Shown here: piece by piece, positions 43,334 to 52,467 of the stretch
Layout: each line of letters opens with the position of its first letter
Numbering within the stretch: the first letter of the stretch is position 1
Position numbers and translations under genes: made by a program
Notes under the pieces: generated by a model
Databases searched by the model: none
Seen by the model: only the letters and a program-made list of their open reading frames with translations
What the model was told of the DNA's origin: nothing
Assembly: GCF_009909195.1 (NCBI RefSeq)
Contig: NZ_JAAAMU010000002.1
Location: 310,001-374,000, forward strand
Source of the DNA: Paenibacillus sacheonensis
GTDB lineage: Bacteria; Bacillota; Bacilli; Paenibacillales; Paenibacillaceae
Direction of reading: 5' to 3'
DNA: 64,000 nt

Positions 43334-43413
43334 CAGAACGGCAGAACAGCAGAACAGCAGAACGGCAGAACAGTAGAACAACAGAACAGCAGAACGGCAG
43401 AACTTCAGAACAG
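43334..43413. repeat. Ten tandem 8-bp repeats (CAGAACRG), a VNTR
   Basis: Ten head-to-tail 8-base units, mostly CAGAACGG or CAGAACAG, with variants TAGAACAA and CAGAACTT. Weaker units precede it from about 43320. It lies between a stop codon and a terminator. The 8-bp period makes all frames open on the minus strand, giving false ORFs. It is not a CRISPR array: there are no spacers. Confidence 0.92.
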
Positions 43414-43416
43414 CAA

Positions 43417-43446
43417 AAAACCTTGGAGCCGCAGCTCCAAGGTTTT
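43417..43446 (+). terminator. Terminator after the YdeI-like gene
   Basis: AAAACCTTGGAGC and GCTCCAAGGTTTT flank CGCA, with an A-run before and T after, so it works in both directions. Confidence 0.85.
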
Positions 43447-43578
43447 TGTATGCCCGTTTTTATCAAGACCTAACTCAACATCATACCAGCGCGTTCCGAA
43501 ACAGTCTATATTTTTATTTCCATTTCCGCTACCATTCTAGTTGCCGGCAATACGATGGATGGGGAGCGATGCGATCGT

Positions 43579-44556
43579 ATGTATCATCGAGGTCATCTTC
43601 GACCGCAGGATTTGGAAAGCTTTGCGAAGCAAGCCTTTGGAACCGGGTATCGTCCGGTCAAGACCGAGCGTCTGTACGGCGGTGCCCAGAAGGTCATCTA
43701 CAAGGTGGACTTCGCAAACGGCTTCGCTTGCCTGCTGTACGTGTGGGATCTGAGCCAGAATTACTTTCAGGAAGAAATCGAGGATGCCGACGCTCCGTCG
43801 TGGAATTCGTACGGCGCGAATCTATTCGCCGCCAATCAGGCCTTTCTGAAGCAAAACGGCATTCGCACGGCAGCCCTTTATGCGATGAATCGAGAACGGA
43901 CGCAATACCCCTTCGATTATGCCTTCGTCGAATTCATTGCAGGTCCGAAGCTGGAAGCTTACTTGGACGATGCTTCTCCTCGGAGCGAGCCGTTGATGGA
44001 ACAGCTGTCCGATCTCCTGCGGCGCATGCACGGCTTGAGACGCGAGACATACGGACCTGTCGACGGCTGCGAGGATCAGCTTATTCCCTGCCATCGCTAC
44101 CAGTTGATGAATGCCTTGCGCCAATTGGATTATGCCGCGCAGCATGTTGCTTCTGTCGCCGCTCATCGGGAGCAGCTGATTCAACGCATGCATGACCTGG
44201 AGCAGCAGATCAAGCCCCGTCAGAATTATGGGCTCGTACATGGCGAGCTTGGTCCTGACCATCTGTTAGTCAAAAATGATGCGGAGCTCTGCTTGATCGA
44301 TATCGAAGGCGCGAGTTTCTACGACGTCGAGCATGAGCACGGCTTCTTGCGGCTTCGCTTCGGCAGCTGGTATCGGCATCTGCAGGATGACGCTCTTGAC
44401 GCGGATCGGCTGGCATTCTATCAGCTGCATCACTATATTTCATGTACCTCCGGAGGTTTGAAGCTGCTGCAGCGCGGTTTCCGCGACGAGGCGCTGGCAA
44501 GGAAGATATTCGAACATAATCTTCGCAGCGCCTTGGCCTTCATTGGCCGGTCGTGA
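43579..44556 (+). CDS. Aminoglycoside phosphotransferase-like (APH) kinase
   Basis: A 325-residue protein with the APH/choline kinase fold. RLYGGAQKVIYKVDF is the ATP-binding start, YAFVEFIAG the hinge, GLVHGELGPDHLLV the catalytic loop (His-Gly-Glu-x-x-x-x-His-x-Leu; the usual HGDLHPGNIL has Asp where this has Glu) and LIDIEGASFYDVEHE the metal-binding DFG-like segment. The catalytic Asp replacement by Glu is unusual. Substrate unknown; not necessarily a resistance enzyme. ATG 43579 is preferred with GGGGAG at 12 bases; 43555 lacks an RBS. Confidence 0.75.
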   Translation: MYHRGHLRPQDLESFAKQAFGTGYRPVKTERLYGGAQKVIYKVDFANGFACLLYVWDLSQNYFQEEIEDADAPSWNSYGANLFAANQAFLKQNGIRTAALYAMNRERTQYPFDYAFVEFIAGPKLEAYLDDASPRSEPLMEQLSDLLRRMHGLRRETYGPVDGCEDQLIPCHRYQLMNALRQLDYAAQHVASVAAHREQLIQRMHDLEQQIKPRQNYGLVHGELGPDHLLVKNDAELCLIDIEGASFYDVEHEHGFLRLRFGSWYRHLQDDALDADRLAFYQLHHYISCTSGGLKLLQRGFRDEALARKIFEHNLRSALAFIGRS

Positions 44557-44636
44557 CTCGGAGGGCGGAGGAAGCGTAACATTGCGTTTGGGCGTGTGCG
44601 CCATTCACGCGATCGAAGGCCAGTTTATGCGAGTTT

Positions 44637-44672
44637 GAAGACCCGAATGGCCTCTGTGCCGTTCGGGTCTTC
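44637..44672 (+). terminator. Hairpin terminator before the YhgE/Pip gene
   Basis: GAAGACCCGAA and TTCGGGTCTTC form a perfect 11-bp stem. The following T-tract is weak. Confidence 0.6.
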
Positions 44673-44756
44673 GCTGTCTGCAGCGAACAAGAATCGCCTG
44701 CATAATCTGCCAAATCGAGGGAAAACCAACAGAACGACCCGAGAGGAGGCAAGCGG

Positions 44757-46937
44757 ATGAGTAAATGGTTTCGCGTATTCGCAGGCGAATGGCGGCATTT
44801 GGTCCGATCTCCGATGCTGATTGTCACCTTTGCGGCCGTAGCCATGGTGCCGCTGCTGTACAGCGGATTCCTGATCGGCGGTACCTGGGATCCGTACGGG
44901 AAACTGGCCAATCTGCCGATCGCGGTAGTGAATCGGGATCAAGGCGCCGACTTCGAGGGCAAGCCGCGCAGTCTTGGCGAGGAATTCGTCAACGAACTGC
45001 GTTCCAACGACGAATTCGCCTGGAAGTTCGTGACGGCGGAGGAAGCGGCCAAGGGCATGAAAGGGAATCGTTATTACGGCACCATCACCATCCCGGCCTC
45101 GTTCTCCGCGGATGCATCGTCCGTGGAGAGCGAGCATCCCAAGCAGGCGGAAATCATCTTCGAATCCAACAGCTTCAACAACTTCATCGCCGGTCAAATC
45201 GGCGAGAATGCGATTAAGGAACTTCGCGGCCGGCTCTCGGAGACATTGACCGAAGCCTATTCCAGAAGCATGCTGTCGCAATTCGAAACCGTCTCCACCG
45301 GATTCGCCGATGCTGGGAAGGGTGCGGGCGATCTGAACGCCGGCGCAGTATCGTTAAGCGAAGGCATCCATAAGCTGAAGGTGAACATGGATGCGCTCGC
45401 AAGCGGGACGAGCAAGCTTCGTAGCGGAGTCGGCCCCCTCCGGACTGGAGCTTTGCAGCTGCAGGACGGCTCGGCGGAATTAAGCAGCGGCGCGGCCGAA
45501 TCGTCGCAAGGCGCGAATCGATTGAAGACGGCCGCCGATCAGCTCGCGAAGGCGGCGGATGATACCGCCGCGGGGCTCGATGCCTTATTCGAAAGCTTAA
45601 CCTCATCCCAGTCCGATGCCGCCAAGTTAACGAAAGATCTGCCCGCAGCGGAGACGAGCCTTCGTAAGCTGGCGGACGAACTTGCCGGCTCGGCTGCGGC
45701 AAGCGGCAAAGTAGCGGCAGGCGCAAAAGAGGCCGCGGCGGATCTAACGCGGCTTATAGCCGCGCATCCCGAGCTTGCGGATGATGCGGCCGCTCAACGT
45801 CTGCTCGCTGCGAGCAAGGAGATTTCGCAGGGCGCTCAAGCTCTTCAAGCCGATCAGAAGGAACAGACCGCTGTCGGCAAGAAGCTTGCGGACGGAGTCA
45901 AAGCTGTGGTTGGCAGTGCCAAGAGCTTAGGCAACGACAAGCCGATAGGCGATCTATTCGGTCCCTTACAAACCGGACAGCAGCGTCTTCTTGCAGGCGT
46001 TCACGCGCTCGATTCGCAAGTTGCCCGTCTCGCCGCCGGCAGCGAGCAGCTCCGGGCGGGTGCTGCTCGTCTGGACAGCGGCTTAGGCGGATTGGCCGGC
46101 GGAATAGAGAAGCTGACTGCTGGCATCGATGAAACCGCGGTCGTCGCGCGTCAACTGAGCACCGGCGCCGCGAAGCTGGATGCCGAGGCGCCAAGGCTCG
46201 CGGACGGCAGCAAGAAGCTGGCGGCCAAGCTGAACGAGGCTGGGGAAGAGACCGCGGCGGTGAAAGCCGATGATACGATCGTCCATCTGCTGGCGGATCC
46301 CGTCATGATTCGATCCGTGGACGACCGAAAAGTGAAGATTTATGCGGGCGGCATCGCGCCGTATTTCATCTCGATGTCGCTGTTCGCAGGGGCGCTGGTC
46401 TTCACGACGATCTACGCGGCGCGAGGGACGCGGGTCGCCCGCGCCGCGGGAGCCCCTCTGCTGATCGGCAAGCTCTTGGTCTTCGGCTTGATGAGCCTCG
46501 TCCAATCGCTTGCGGTGTGCACCCTGCTGGTCGCGGTCTTCGGCTTGCAGGTCCAAAGCATCCCGTTATTCTACCTGTTCACGCTCATGACGGGACTGAC
46601 TTTCATGATGCTCGTCCAAACGCTGGTCACGTGGCTGGATCAGCCGGGCCGATTCGTCGTCCTGCTCCTCATGATCTTTCAGCTGTCGTCGAGCGCGGGG
46701 ACGTTCCCGCTCGAGCTGCTGCCCGGCTGGGCGCAGGCGCTGCATCAGTGGCTGCCGATGAGCTACAGCATACGAGGCTTCAGGGACGTGATCTCCAGCG
46801 GGGACTTTACGCGCATGTGGCATCAGGTCGGTTATTTGAGCATCTTCTTGGTCATCTCGGTATCGCTCACTTGCGCGTATTTCTTGACCACGGATACCGA
46901 ATCGGACGATGAGCAGCTACTGCCGGTCAAGATTTGA
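44757..46937 (+). CDS. YhgE/Pip-domain ABC-2-type membrane protein
   Basis: A 726-residue protein of the YhgE/Pip (phage infection protein) family. One N-terminal helix (about 18-40) is followed by a large extracellular region (about 45-525) containing NLPIAVVNRDQGADFEGKP and long helical heptad-like repeats rich in Ala, Gly, Leu and Ser (LSSGAAESSQGANRLKTAADQL type), then five C-terminal helices with the ABC-2 permease pattern (about 535-715). In Bacillus the YhgE/Pip homologue is a phage SPP1 receptor (YueB), and others export polymers or virulence factors with EsaA-like architecture. No type VII secretion genes are near. AGAGGAGGC precedes the ATG. Confidence 0.87.
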   Translation: MSKWFRVFAGEWRHLVRSPMLIVTFAAVAMVPLLYSGFLIGGTWDPYGKLANLPIAVVNRDQGADFEGKPRSLGEEFVNELRSNDEFAWKFVTAEEAAKGMKGNRYYGTITIPASFSADASSVESEHPKQAEIIFESNSFNNFIAGQIGENAIKELRGRLSETLTEAYSRSMLSQFETVSTGFADAGKGAGDLNAGAVSLSEGIHKLKVNMDALASGTSKLRSGVGPLRTGALQLQDGSAELSSGAAESSQGANRLKTAADQLAKAADDTAAGLDALFESLTSSQSDAAKLTKDLPAAETSLRKLADELAGSAAASGKVAAGAKEAAADLTRLIAAHPELADDAAAQRLLAASKEISQGAQALQADQKEQTAVGKKLADGVKAVVGSAKSLGNDKPIGDLFGPLQTGQQRLLAGVHALDSQVARLAAGSEQLRAGAARLDSGLGGLAGGIEKLTAGIDETAVVARQLSTGAAKLDAEAPRLADGSKKLAAKLNEAGEETAAVKADDTIVHLLADPVMIRSVDDRKVKIYAGGIAPYFISMSLFAGALVFTTIYAARGTRVARAAGAPLLIGKLLVFGLMSLVQSLAVCTLLVAVFGLQVQSIPLFYLFTLMTGLTFMMLVQTLVTWLDQPGRFVVLLLMIFQLSSSAGTFPLELLPGWAQALHQWLPMSYSIRGFRDVISSGDFTRMWHQVGYLSIFLVISVSLTCAYFLTTDTESDDEQLLPVKI

Positions 46938-46984
46938 ATGCATGACACGACGGCCCTGGGTTAGCGGTCGGTAGTTGCAGGATG

Positions 46985-47045
46985 AACACTCCATGGCCTG
47001 GCAGCGGAATTCGTTTCCCCCAGGCGATCTTGGAGTGTTTTTTTG
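46985..47045 (+). terminator. Terminator after the YhgE/Pip gene
   Basis: AACACTCCA and TGGAGTGTT close a stem with an inner GCCTGG/CCAGGC pair, followed by seven T. Confidence 0.8.
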
Positions 47046-47107
47046 CGCCCAATGGCATGCGCCGATCGGCGAGAGTCTCCAAGGACAAGCTTCTATTTTT
47101 TCCTAAA

Positions 47108-47122
47108 CTAACGTTAACGTAA
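47108..47122. promoter_or_regulatory. Palindrome upstream of the MerR gene
   Basis: ACGTTAACGT (47111-47120) is a perfect palindrome inside CTAACGTTAACGTAA, about 65 bp before the merR-type gene. MerR regulators bind such dyads in long-spacer promoters; -35 and -10 elements could not be placed with confidence. Confidence 0.5.
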
Positions 47123-47187
47123 TCTGAAATTTCTGTTATGATTACGACAGCAGAACGAATATTCAAGGGAAGGAGATGCGGCTGAGC

Positions 47188-47622
47188 ATGACGATTTCGG
47201 TGAAATTCACGGTGGAGGAAGCAACAGAGCGGCTCGGCATTACCTCGAGAACGCTCCATTATTACGAGGAGATCGGTTTGCTTCCGGACGTTGCGCGGAC
47301 CGAGGGCGGACATCGCCTCTACAGCGAAGAGACGCTGGAGCGCTTATCGCACATCTTGCGGCTGAAGCTGGTGCTGGGCGCATCGCTGCAGGAAATTCGC
47401 GACATTCTTCAAGCGGAAGAAGAGCTCGAGACGATCAAAGCGAGCTACCGCGGAGAGTCCGACATGGACGAACGCGACCGGCTGCTGGACGAAGCGGCCG
47501 ACCGGCTGCAGAAGATCATCACCCATATCGACGAGAAGATGGAGAAGCTGCAAGCGATGCGGCTCGGTTTCGACAAGCGGCTTGAACGGGCGCGCCGGCT
47601 CAAACAGGAACATCGCGGCTAG
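47188..47622 (+). CDS. MerR-family transcriptional regulator
   Basis: A 144-residue MerR regulator: winged helix at about 1-75 (FTVEEATERLGITSRTLHYYEEIGLLP, TEGGHRLYSEETL) and a C-terminal dimerisation coiled coil (DRLLDEAADRLQKIITHIDEKMEKLQ). No cysteine metal site is present, pointing to an organic ligand rather than a metal. ATG 47188 is placed 11 bases after AAGGAG; an ATG at 47176 is too close to the RBS. The MFS exporter starts 16 bases after its stop, so it probably controls that exporter. Confidence 0.88.
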   Translation: MTISVKFTVEEATERLGITSRTLHYYEEIGLLPDVARTEGGHRLYSEETLERLSHILRLKLVLGASLQEIRDILQAEEELETIKASYRGESDMDERDRLLDEAADRLQKIITHIDEKMEKLQAMRLGFDKRLERARRLKQEHRG

Positions 47623-47638
47623 GAGGAAGAAAGACGAA

Positions 47639-49102
47639 ATGAACGATTCAAGAAAATGGTGGATATTATCCGTAACGAGCCTCGGCTCCCTATTGTCGGC
47701 GCTTAATTTCAGCACGTTGATTATCGCGCTTCCGGATTTGCTGCAAGGCTTGCAAGCGACGCTGCTTCAGGCGATGTGGGTGATGCTGTCCTACATGGTC
47801 GCGCAGACGGTCATGGTGCTGATGGCGGGATCATTGGCCGACCGATTCGGACGCAAGCGCATCTATATCGTCGGCATGCTGCTCTTCACCGTCGTCTCGC
47901 TGGCGGCCGGATTCGCGGAGAACGCGCCGCTGCTCATTATTTTCCGGATTCTACAGGGGATCGGCGGAGCCATGATCATGGCCAACAGCACGGCGATCGT
48001 AGCCGATGCGTTCCCGAAGGAAGAGCTGGGACGCGCGCTCGGCATCAACATCATGGTCGTCGCCGTCGGTCAGATTATCGGACCGGTTCTCGGCGGCTGG
48101 CTGACGGAAGCCTTCGGCTGGGAATGGACATTCTGGTTCAACGTACCGTTCGGCATTATCGGCGTCGTATGGGGCTTCAAGGTACTTGGCATGAAAGACG
48201 ATAAGATCGCGGCGCCGAAGGCGGGCGGTCTCGATCGCGGCGGCGCGATCACGTACGTGCTGTCCATTACGGGACTGTTGATCGCGTTGACCTGGGGACC
48301 GATTCAAAGCTGGACCTCGCCGGTCGTATGGGTGTCCGCGCTGTTCTTCGTCGCGCTGTTCCCGCTCTTCCTGCGAATCGAGAAGCGCCACCCGAACGCG
48401 CTGCTTCATCTGCCGCTGTTCGCGAACCGGACGTTCTCGTTCGGGATCGTATCGGCAACGTTGAACGCCATTGCCCGCATGGGCGTCATGTTCATGCTGA
48501 TCTTCTATTTCCAAGGCGCGCTCGAGAAGGATGCGCTCGTCGCCGGCATCATGACGATTCCGCTCGCGGCCGGCATGCTGGTCGTCTCGCCGCTGGCGGG
48601 TCTGCTAGGCGATAAATACGGAGAAACGACGCCTGCAACGATCGGGTTGTTCTTGAATATTTTTGGTATGGCAGGGCTGGCGCTCGATACGGGCCTGTCG
48701 ACGCCGTTCTGGCATTTGGCCGTCTATATGACGATCATCAGCGTCGGTTCCGGCTTGTTCAATTCGCCGAACTCCAGCAGCATCATGAATGCGGCCGGTC
48801 CGAAATACCGCGGCGAAGCGTCCGGCATCCGTGCCTTGACGACGAACATGGGCATGATGCTCAGCATCGCTTTCTCGATGCCGATCGTCACGCACAGCAT
48901 TCCGCATGAAGCCATGCTGGCGATCTTCTCGGGAACGCAGGTCGGCATGGACGACAAGTCGTCGCTGAACGGATTTATCAGCGGCCTGCATGCCGTATTC
49001 TGGTTCATGGCGGCTCTGATGGCGCTGGCGACCGTGATGTCTTATCTGCGGTCCAGCCGCGGCTCGCGGCCGGCGGCGGGAGCAACGCTGCCTTACAAAT
49101 AA
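47639..49102 (+). CDS. DHA2-family MFS exporter, MerR-linked
   Basis: A 487-residue membrane protein with about 14 helices of the drug:proton antiporter-2 family. Motif A is GSLADRFGRKRIYIVG, and the motif C region is GQIIGPVLGGWLTEAFGWEWTFW. It lies 16 bases behind the merR-type gene, whose RBS-proximal AGGAGGAAG leads into the ATG. Expression is probably induced through that regulator by its substrate. Substrate unknown. A DMT gene follows 33 bases later and could be read through. Confidence 0.9.
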   Translation: MNDSRKWWILSVTSLGSLLSALNFSTLIIALPDLLQGLQATLLQAMWVMLSYMVAQTVMVLMAGSLADRFGRKRIYIVGMLLFTVVSLAAGFAENAPLLIIFRILQGIGGAMIMANSTAIVADAFPKEELGRALGINIMVVAVGQIIGPVLGGWLTEAFGWEWTFWFNVPFGIIGVVWGFKVLGMKDDKIAAPKAGGLDRGGAITYVLSITGLLIALTWGPIQSWTSPVVWVSALFFVALFPLFLRIEKRHPNALLHLPLFANRTFSFGIVSATLNAIARMGVMFMLIFYFQGALEKDALVAGIMTIPLAAGMLVVSPLAGLLGDKYGETTPATIGLFLNIFGMAGLALDTGLSTPFWHLAVYMTIISVGSGLFNSPNSSSIMNAAGPKYRGEASGIRALTTNMGMMLSIAFSMPIVTHSIPHEAMLAIFSGTQVGMDDKSSLNGFISGLHAVFWFMAALMALATVMSYLRSSRGSRPAAGATLPYK

Positions 49103-49135
49103 TCGCAACTTGGATAGCAAGGGGATTTCCTAACC

Positions 49136-50059
49136 ATGCCTGACCGTACTGTAATAAGCAAACTATGGGGCGTATCGCTGCTCTGGGGCGGCAATTACGT
49201 TGCGAGCGCTTATCTGCTCCGCGACTTTTCTCCCATCCTGCTGTCGTTCTCGCGACTCGTCGTCATGTCGCTCTTTCTGATCTCGGTCGCGCTCATCAAT
49301 GGGGCGATGCGGCGCCCGACGAAGCGGGAGTGGCTGCTGCTGCTGTTCGCCGGCATCTCGGGGACGCTGGTCAATCAATTATTCTACTTCACGGGGCTTA
49401 AGCATTCCACGGCCGGCAATGCCGCGTTGATCGTGGCGCTGTCGCCGATCGCCACGACCTTATTGTCGCGTATCTTTCTGAAAGAAACGATTACCTGGCT
49501 CAAATTCGCGGGGTCGGTTACCGCGCTCGTCGGAGTCGTCTGCATTGTGCTGTACGGAGGGAAATCGCTCGGCATATCGCTCGGAGACGTCTATTTGCTC
49601 ATTGCCATGCTGGGGCTGTCCGTCAGTCTGCTGTTCATTCGCAAGCTGACGGTCGGCATGACCTCGTACGAGATCACGATTTACTCCACGGTTATCGGGA
49701 CGATACTGATGTCGCCGACCGTCGGGTTCGAGGCGTTGAACGGCCAGTCGCATTGGAGCCATCAACCGCTCAATTGGCTGCTGCTCATCGGGGTTGCCGT
49801 CATCGGCCAGGGCTTGGCAGGGTTCTGGTGGAATCGGGGCATTGCGGTCGTCGGACCGTCCGTCAGCGCGATGTTCATGAATATTCCGCCATTCGTCGCG
49901 ATCGTCGTCAGCCACTTCGTGCTTGGCGACGAGATTCGGGCGGCGCAGATCGGCGGCGGAGTTCTGATCCTCGCCGGCGTCGCGATCGCCAACTGGAAGC
50001 CGCGCGCAAGGCCGCTCGCGCAGAGCGGGCAGTCGGCTGGCTTGACGCAAGCGGAATGA
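49136..50059 (+). CDS. EamA/DMT-family transporter
   Basis: A 307-residue transporter with ten helices in two EamA repeats (WGGNYVASAYLLRDFSPILLSFSRL at the start; ALIVALSPIATTLLSRIFLKETITWLK ending the first repeat). A hydrophilic C-terminal tail is present. It is unrelated in detail to the riboswitch-controlled DMT at 1731. The start ATG lies 33 bases after the MFS stop with AAGGGGA as RBS, suggesting possible co-transcription with the merR-MFS pair. Substrate unknown. Confidence 0.87.
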   Translation: MPDRTVISKLWGVSLLWGGNYVASAYLLRDFSPILLSFSRLVVMSLFLISVALINGAMRRPTKREWLLLLFAGISGTLVNQLFYFTGLKHSTAGNAALIVALSPIATTLLSRIFLKETITWLKFAGSVTALVGVVCIVLYGGKSLGISLGDVYLLIAMLGLSVSLLFIRKLTVGMTSYEITIYSTVIGTILMSPTVGFEALNGQSHWSHQPLNWLLLIGVAVIGQGLAGFWWNRGIAVVGPSVSAMFMNIPPFVAIVVSHFVLGDEIRAAQIGGGVLILAGVAIANWKPRARPLAQSGQSAGLTQAE

Positions 50060-50218
50060 TTGATTCGCTTCGCGCAGCATGCTGTATGTATAAGCTTTCG
50101 AAAGCAAGCAGGCTGCGAATATAGGCTCGCAGAAACCAGTACGCTGCTGTTACAGGCTAACAGTAACCAGTATTCAGTATGTTGCAGATAGGATCGCAGG
50201 AACAAGCTCGTTCAAGAA

Positions 50219-50256
50219 GGATAAAAGCCGCGTACGCGCGGTTTTTATCCTTTTTT
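50219..50256 (+). terminator. Terminator after the DMT gene
   Basis: GGATAAAAGCCGCG and CGCGGTTTTTATCC form a 14-bp stem around TACG, followed by six T. Confidence 0.87.
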
Positions 50257-50327
50257 GCGTTCCTATTCGACTTTCCTTCAACATGTCAGATCGCTGAGAA
50301 TATGGTGAAGGAAGGTGGTGATGATAA

Positions 50328-50633
50328 ATGGATTATGGACTCACGCTGGGGGATTGGGTCGTGTATACCATGTGGGGCGTATTCGGCTTTCTGATTCTCG
50401 ATTTCGTGATCGCCTTTGCCCGTTCGTTCTGGTCGGGCGCCTTCAATACCACGTTTCTCGATTATTTGAAGGATATCGTCTTCTACGTCGTGCCGCTGAA
50501 CTTTATTCTATCGATGACAACGATCGATCCAACGCATTATACGTTGATCGTGCTTTATTTCATAGGCGGCGCATCGGTCATGATCAAATACGTTACGGAC
50601 ATCGTTCGCAAATTTCGCACGGATTTAACATAA
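50328..50633 (+). CDS. Small three-helix membrane protein (paralogue of the 7566 gene)
   Basis: A 101-residue protein with three membrane helices at about 10-32, 48-66 and 74-90 and a basic C-terminus. It aligns over its whole length with the 95-residue protein at 7566: GDWVVYTMWGVFG matches TDWMLYSMWVVLG, and YFIGGASVMIKYVTDIV matches YYIGAFGVVVKYLMDLK. No named family is recognised. AGGAAGGTGGTGATGAT precedes the ATG. It is transcribed alone between two terminators. Confidence 0.8.
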   Translation: MDYGLTLGDWVVYTMWGVFGFLILDFVIAFARSFWSGAFNTTFLDYLKDIVFYVVPLNFILSMTTIDPTHYTLIVLYFIGGASVMIKYVTDIVRKFRTDLT

Positions 50634-50656
50634 CCCTCTAAAGCTGCATCGCAAGC

Positions 50657-50726
50657 AAAATGCACCCTGATTTCGTCTAGCGGTTATCCCATGAGGGATC
50701 CACGGACGAACTGCAGGGTGCATTTT
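50657..50726. terminator. Long hairpin between convergent genes
   Basis: AAAATGCACCCTG (50657-50669) and CAGGGTGCATTTT (50714-50726) form a 13-bp base stem, with inner TTCGTC/GACGAA and ATCCC/GGGAT stems. T-runs exist on both strands, so it can end both neighbours. Confidence 0.75.
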
Positions 50727-50776
50727 ATATGCTTATGGGCGTGGTTGTCAGCTTGCTAATTGCATGGGGTTCGCCA

Positions 50777-52258
50777 CTAGAGATTGAAACTGCCGTTTTC
50801 GCTGGCTTGAACGTGTTTCTCTTCTTCCTTCGGCGCTTGAACGCGTTTGATGAAGAAGCCCAGAACCAGCGCGATAACGCCAATGAAGAGCGCGATGACG
50901 AACGCGTTATGCAGACCGGCGACCAAGCCCTCCGCCGGCGTCGCGTTCGGCGTCTTCGTCATGAAATCCTTCGTGCCGGAAGACATGATGCTGATGAACA
51001 ACGCCGTGCCGATTGCGCCGGCGACCTGCTGCAGCGTGTTCAGAATCGCCGTGCCGTGCGGGTACAGATGGCGCGGCAGTTGATTGAGGCCCGTCGTCTG
51101 CGCCGGCATCATAACGAGCGAGATGCCGACGAGCAGAATGATATGCAGCGTGATCACATAACCGGCGGTCGTGTTGACCGAGATATCGGTGAAGAGCCAG
51201 ACGGAGAGCAGCACCAGAATCAAGCCGGGCACGACGAGCACGCGGGGTCCGTACTTATCGAACAGCTTGCCGGAGATTGGTGCCATGATGCCGTTGATAA
51301 CGCCGCCGGGCATCAGCGTCAAGCCTGCCTTGAAGGCGGTCATCAGGAGCGCCGTCTGCAGGAACAGCGGCAGCAATATCATCGTCGAGAACAAGGTCAT
51401 CATCAGGACGAGCATCATGACGGTGACGAGCGAGAACATCGGGTATTTGAACGCTCGAAGGTTCAAGATCGGCTCGCGGACGAGCAGCTGGCGAACGATA
51501 AACAGGACGAGGGCGATGCCGCCGACCGTGATCGTCCACACGACTTCGGGATCCGACCACGAGCTTTCGCCGGCTTTGCTGAAGCCGTACACGATGCCGC
51601 CAAAGCCGATGGAGGATAGGACGATGGACAGGATATCCACTTTGGGCTTGGTAATGTCGGATACGTTGCGCAGGAATACGGCCGCGAATACGACGGAGAA
51701 CGCCGCGAGCGGAATGACCAGGAAGAACAGCCAGCGCCAGTCGAGCTGGTCGATGATGAGACCCGCGAGCGTCGGTCCGATCGCCGGTCCGAACATGATG
51801 ACGAGGCCGATCATGCCCATCGCGCCGCCGCGTTTCTCAGGCGGGTAGATGACGAGGATCGTATTCATCATGACCGGAAGCATGAGCCCGGTTCCGAGTG
51901 CCTGCACGACGCGGCCGACGAGCAGCATTTCGAATACGGGAGCGGAGCCGCATATGATGGTGCCGACGAGGAATAGAATCATGGCGGTCAGGAACATTTG
52001 CCTCGTGGTGAACCACTGTTGAAGCAGGGCGGTGACCGGCACCAGGACGCCGATGACGAGCATGTATGCCGTGGATAACCATTGAATGGTCGCCGGGGAA
52101 ATGCTGAATTCCTTCATCAAATCCGGAAAGGCGATGTTGAGCAGCGTCTCGTTCAGAATCGCCACGAACGCGCCGATGATCAGCGCCGCGACGATCGGTC
52201 CTCGTTTGATGCGGCTTAAATCCGTTGAAGCGCTGGACGCTTCGCTTGAAACATTCAC
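50777..52258 (-). CDS. DHA2-family MFS exporter (LmrB/MdtP-like)
   Basis: A 493-residue antiporter with about 14 helices. The N-terminal ILNETLLNIAFPDLM is the LmrB/FarB-like variant of the DHA2 motif. GPAIGPTLAGLIIDQLDWRW is motif C and the following helix. Lincomycin-type export is typical of this subgroup, but the substrate is not shown here. The GTG start at 52258 follows AAGGAGGAGCAAAC. It stands alone, with no adjacent TetR regulator as lmrA-lmrB operons usually have. Confidence 0.9.
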   Translation of the reverse strand: MNVSSEASSASTDLSRIKRGPIVAALIIGAFVAILNETLLNIAFPDLMKEFSISPATIQWLSTAYMLVIGVLVPVTALLQQWFTTRQMFLTAMILFLVGTIICGSAPVFEMLLVGRVVQALGTGLMLPVMMNTILVIYPPEKRGGAMGMIGLVIMFGPAIGPTLAGLIIDQLDWRWLFFLVIPLAAFSVVFAAVFLRNVSDITKPKVDILSIVLSSIGFGGIVYGFSKAGESSWSDPEVVWTITVGGIALVLFIVRQLLVREPILNLRAFKYPMFSLVTVMMLVLMMTLFSTMILLPLFLQTALLMTAFKAGLTLMPGGVINGIMAPISGKLFDKYGPRVLVVPGLILVLLSVWLFTDISVNTTAGYVITLHIILLVGISLVMMPAQTTGLNQLPRHLYPHGTAILNTLQQVAGAIGTALFISIMSSGTKDFMTKTPNATPAEGLVAGLHNAFVIALFIGVIALVLGFFIKRVQAPKEEEKHVQASENGSFNL

Positions 52259-52393
52259 TTGTTTGCTCCTCCTTAGATTGGCGGGATTTTGGGAAAATCT
52301 ATGATCTTTTCCATATTAGCATCAACCACTTATTCGAACAACTGTTCGTTTCGTGGAGGATGAATAAAATTCGGATAAATTCTCCAAGGAATA

Positions 52394-52422
52394 TTGCGGG
52401 ATTGCACGGCTCGCGATATGAT
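52394..52422 (+). promoter_or_regulatory. Sigma-A promoter of the PhyH gene
   Basis: TTGCGG (52394-52399) and TATGAT (52417-52422) are separated by 17 bp, immediately upstream of an operator-like dyad. Confidence 0.6.
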
Positions 52423-52424
52423 GA

Positions 52425-52443
52425 ATTTGTATTATCTACAAAT
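52425..52443. promoter_or_regulatory. AraR-like operator ATTTGTA-N5-TACAAAT
   Basis: A perfect 7-bp inverted repeat with a five-base spacer sits at the transcription start of the PhyH gene. It resembles AraR-type operators (ATTTGTAC core) of GntR-HTH/LacI-sensor regulators, and such a regulator is encoded two genes downstream at 53333. Confidence 0.65.
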
Positions 52444-52467
52444 ACAAATATTCGGGAGGTTATCAGG

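Noticed and set aside
43334-43413. Possible CRISPR array
   Set aside because: The units are 8 bp, contiguous and without spacers, and no cas genes are present.
43190-43466. Cys/Leu/Phe-rich minus-strand frames
   Set aside because: Products of the 8-bp tandem repeat and terminator, not genes.
44757-46937. Type VII secretion locus around the YhgE/Pip protein
   Set aside because: EsaA-like proteins share this architecture, but no WXG100, EssB or FtsK-type gene is present nearby.
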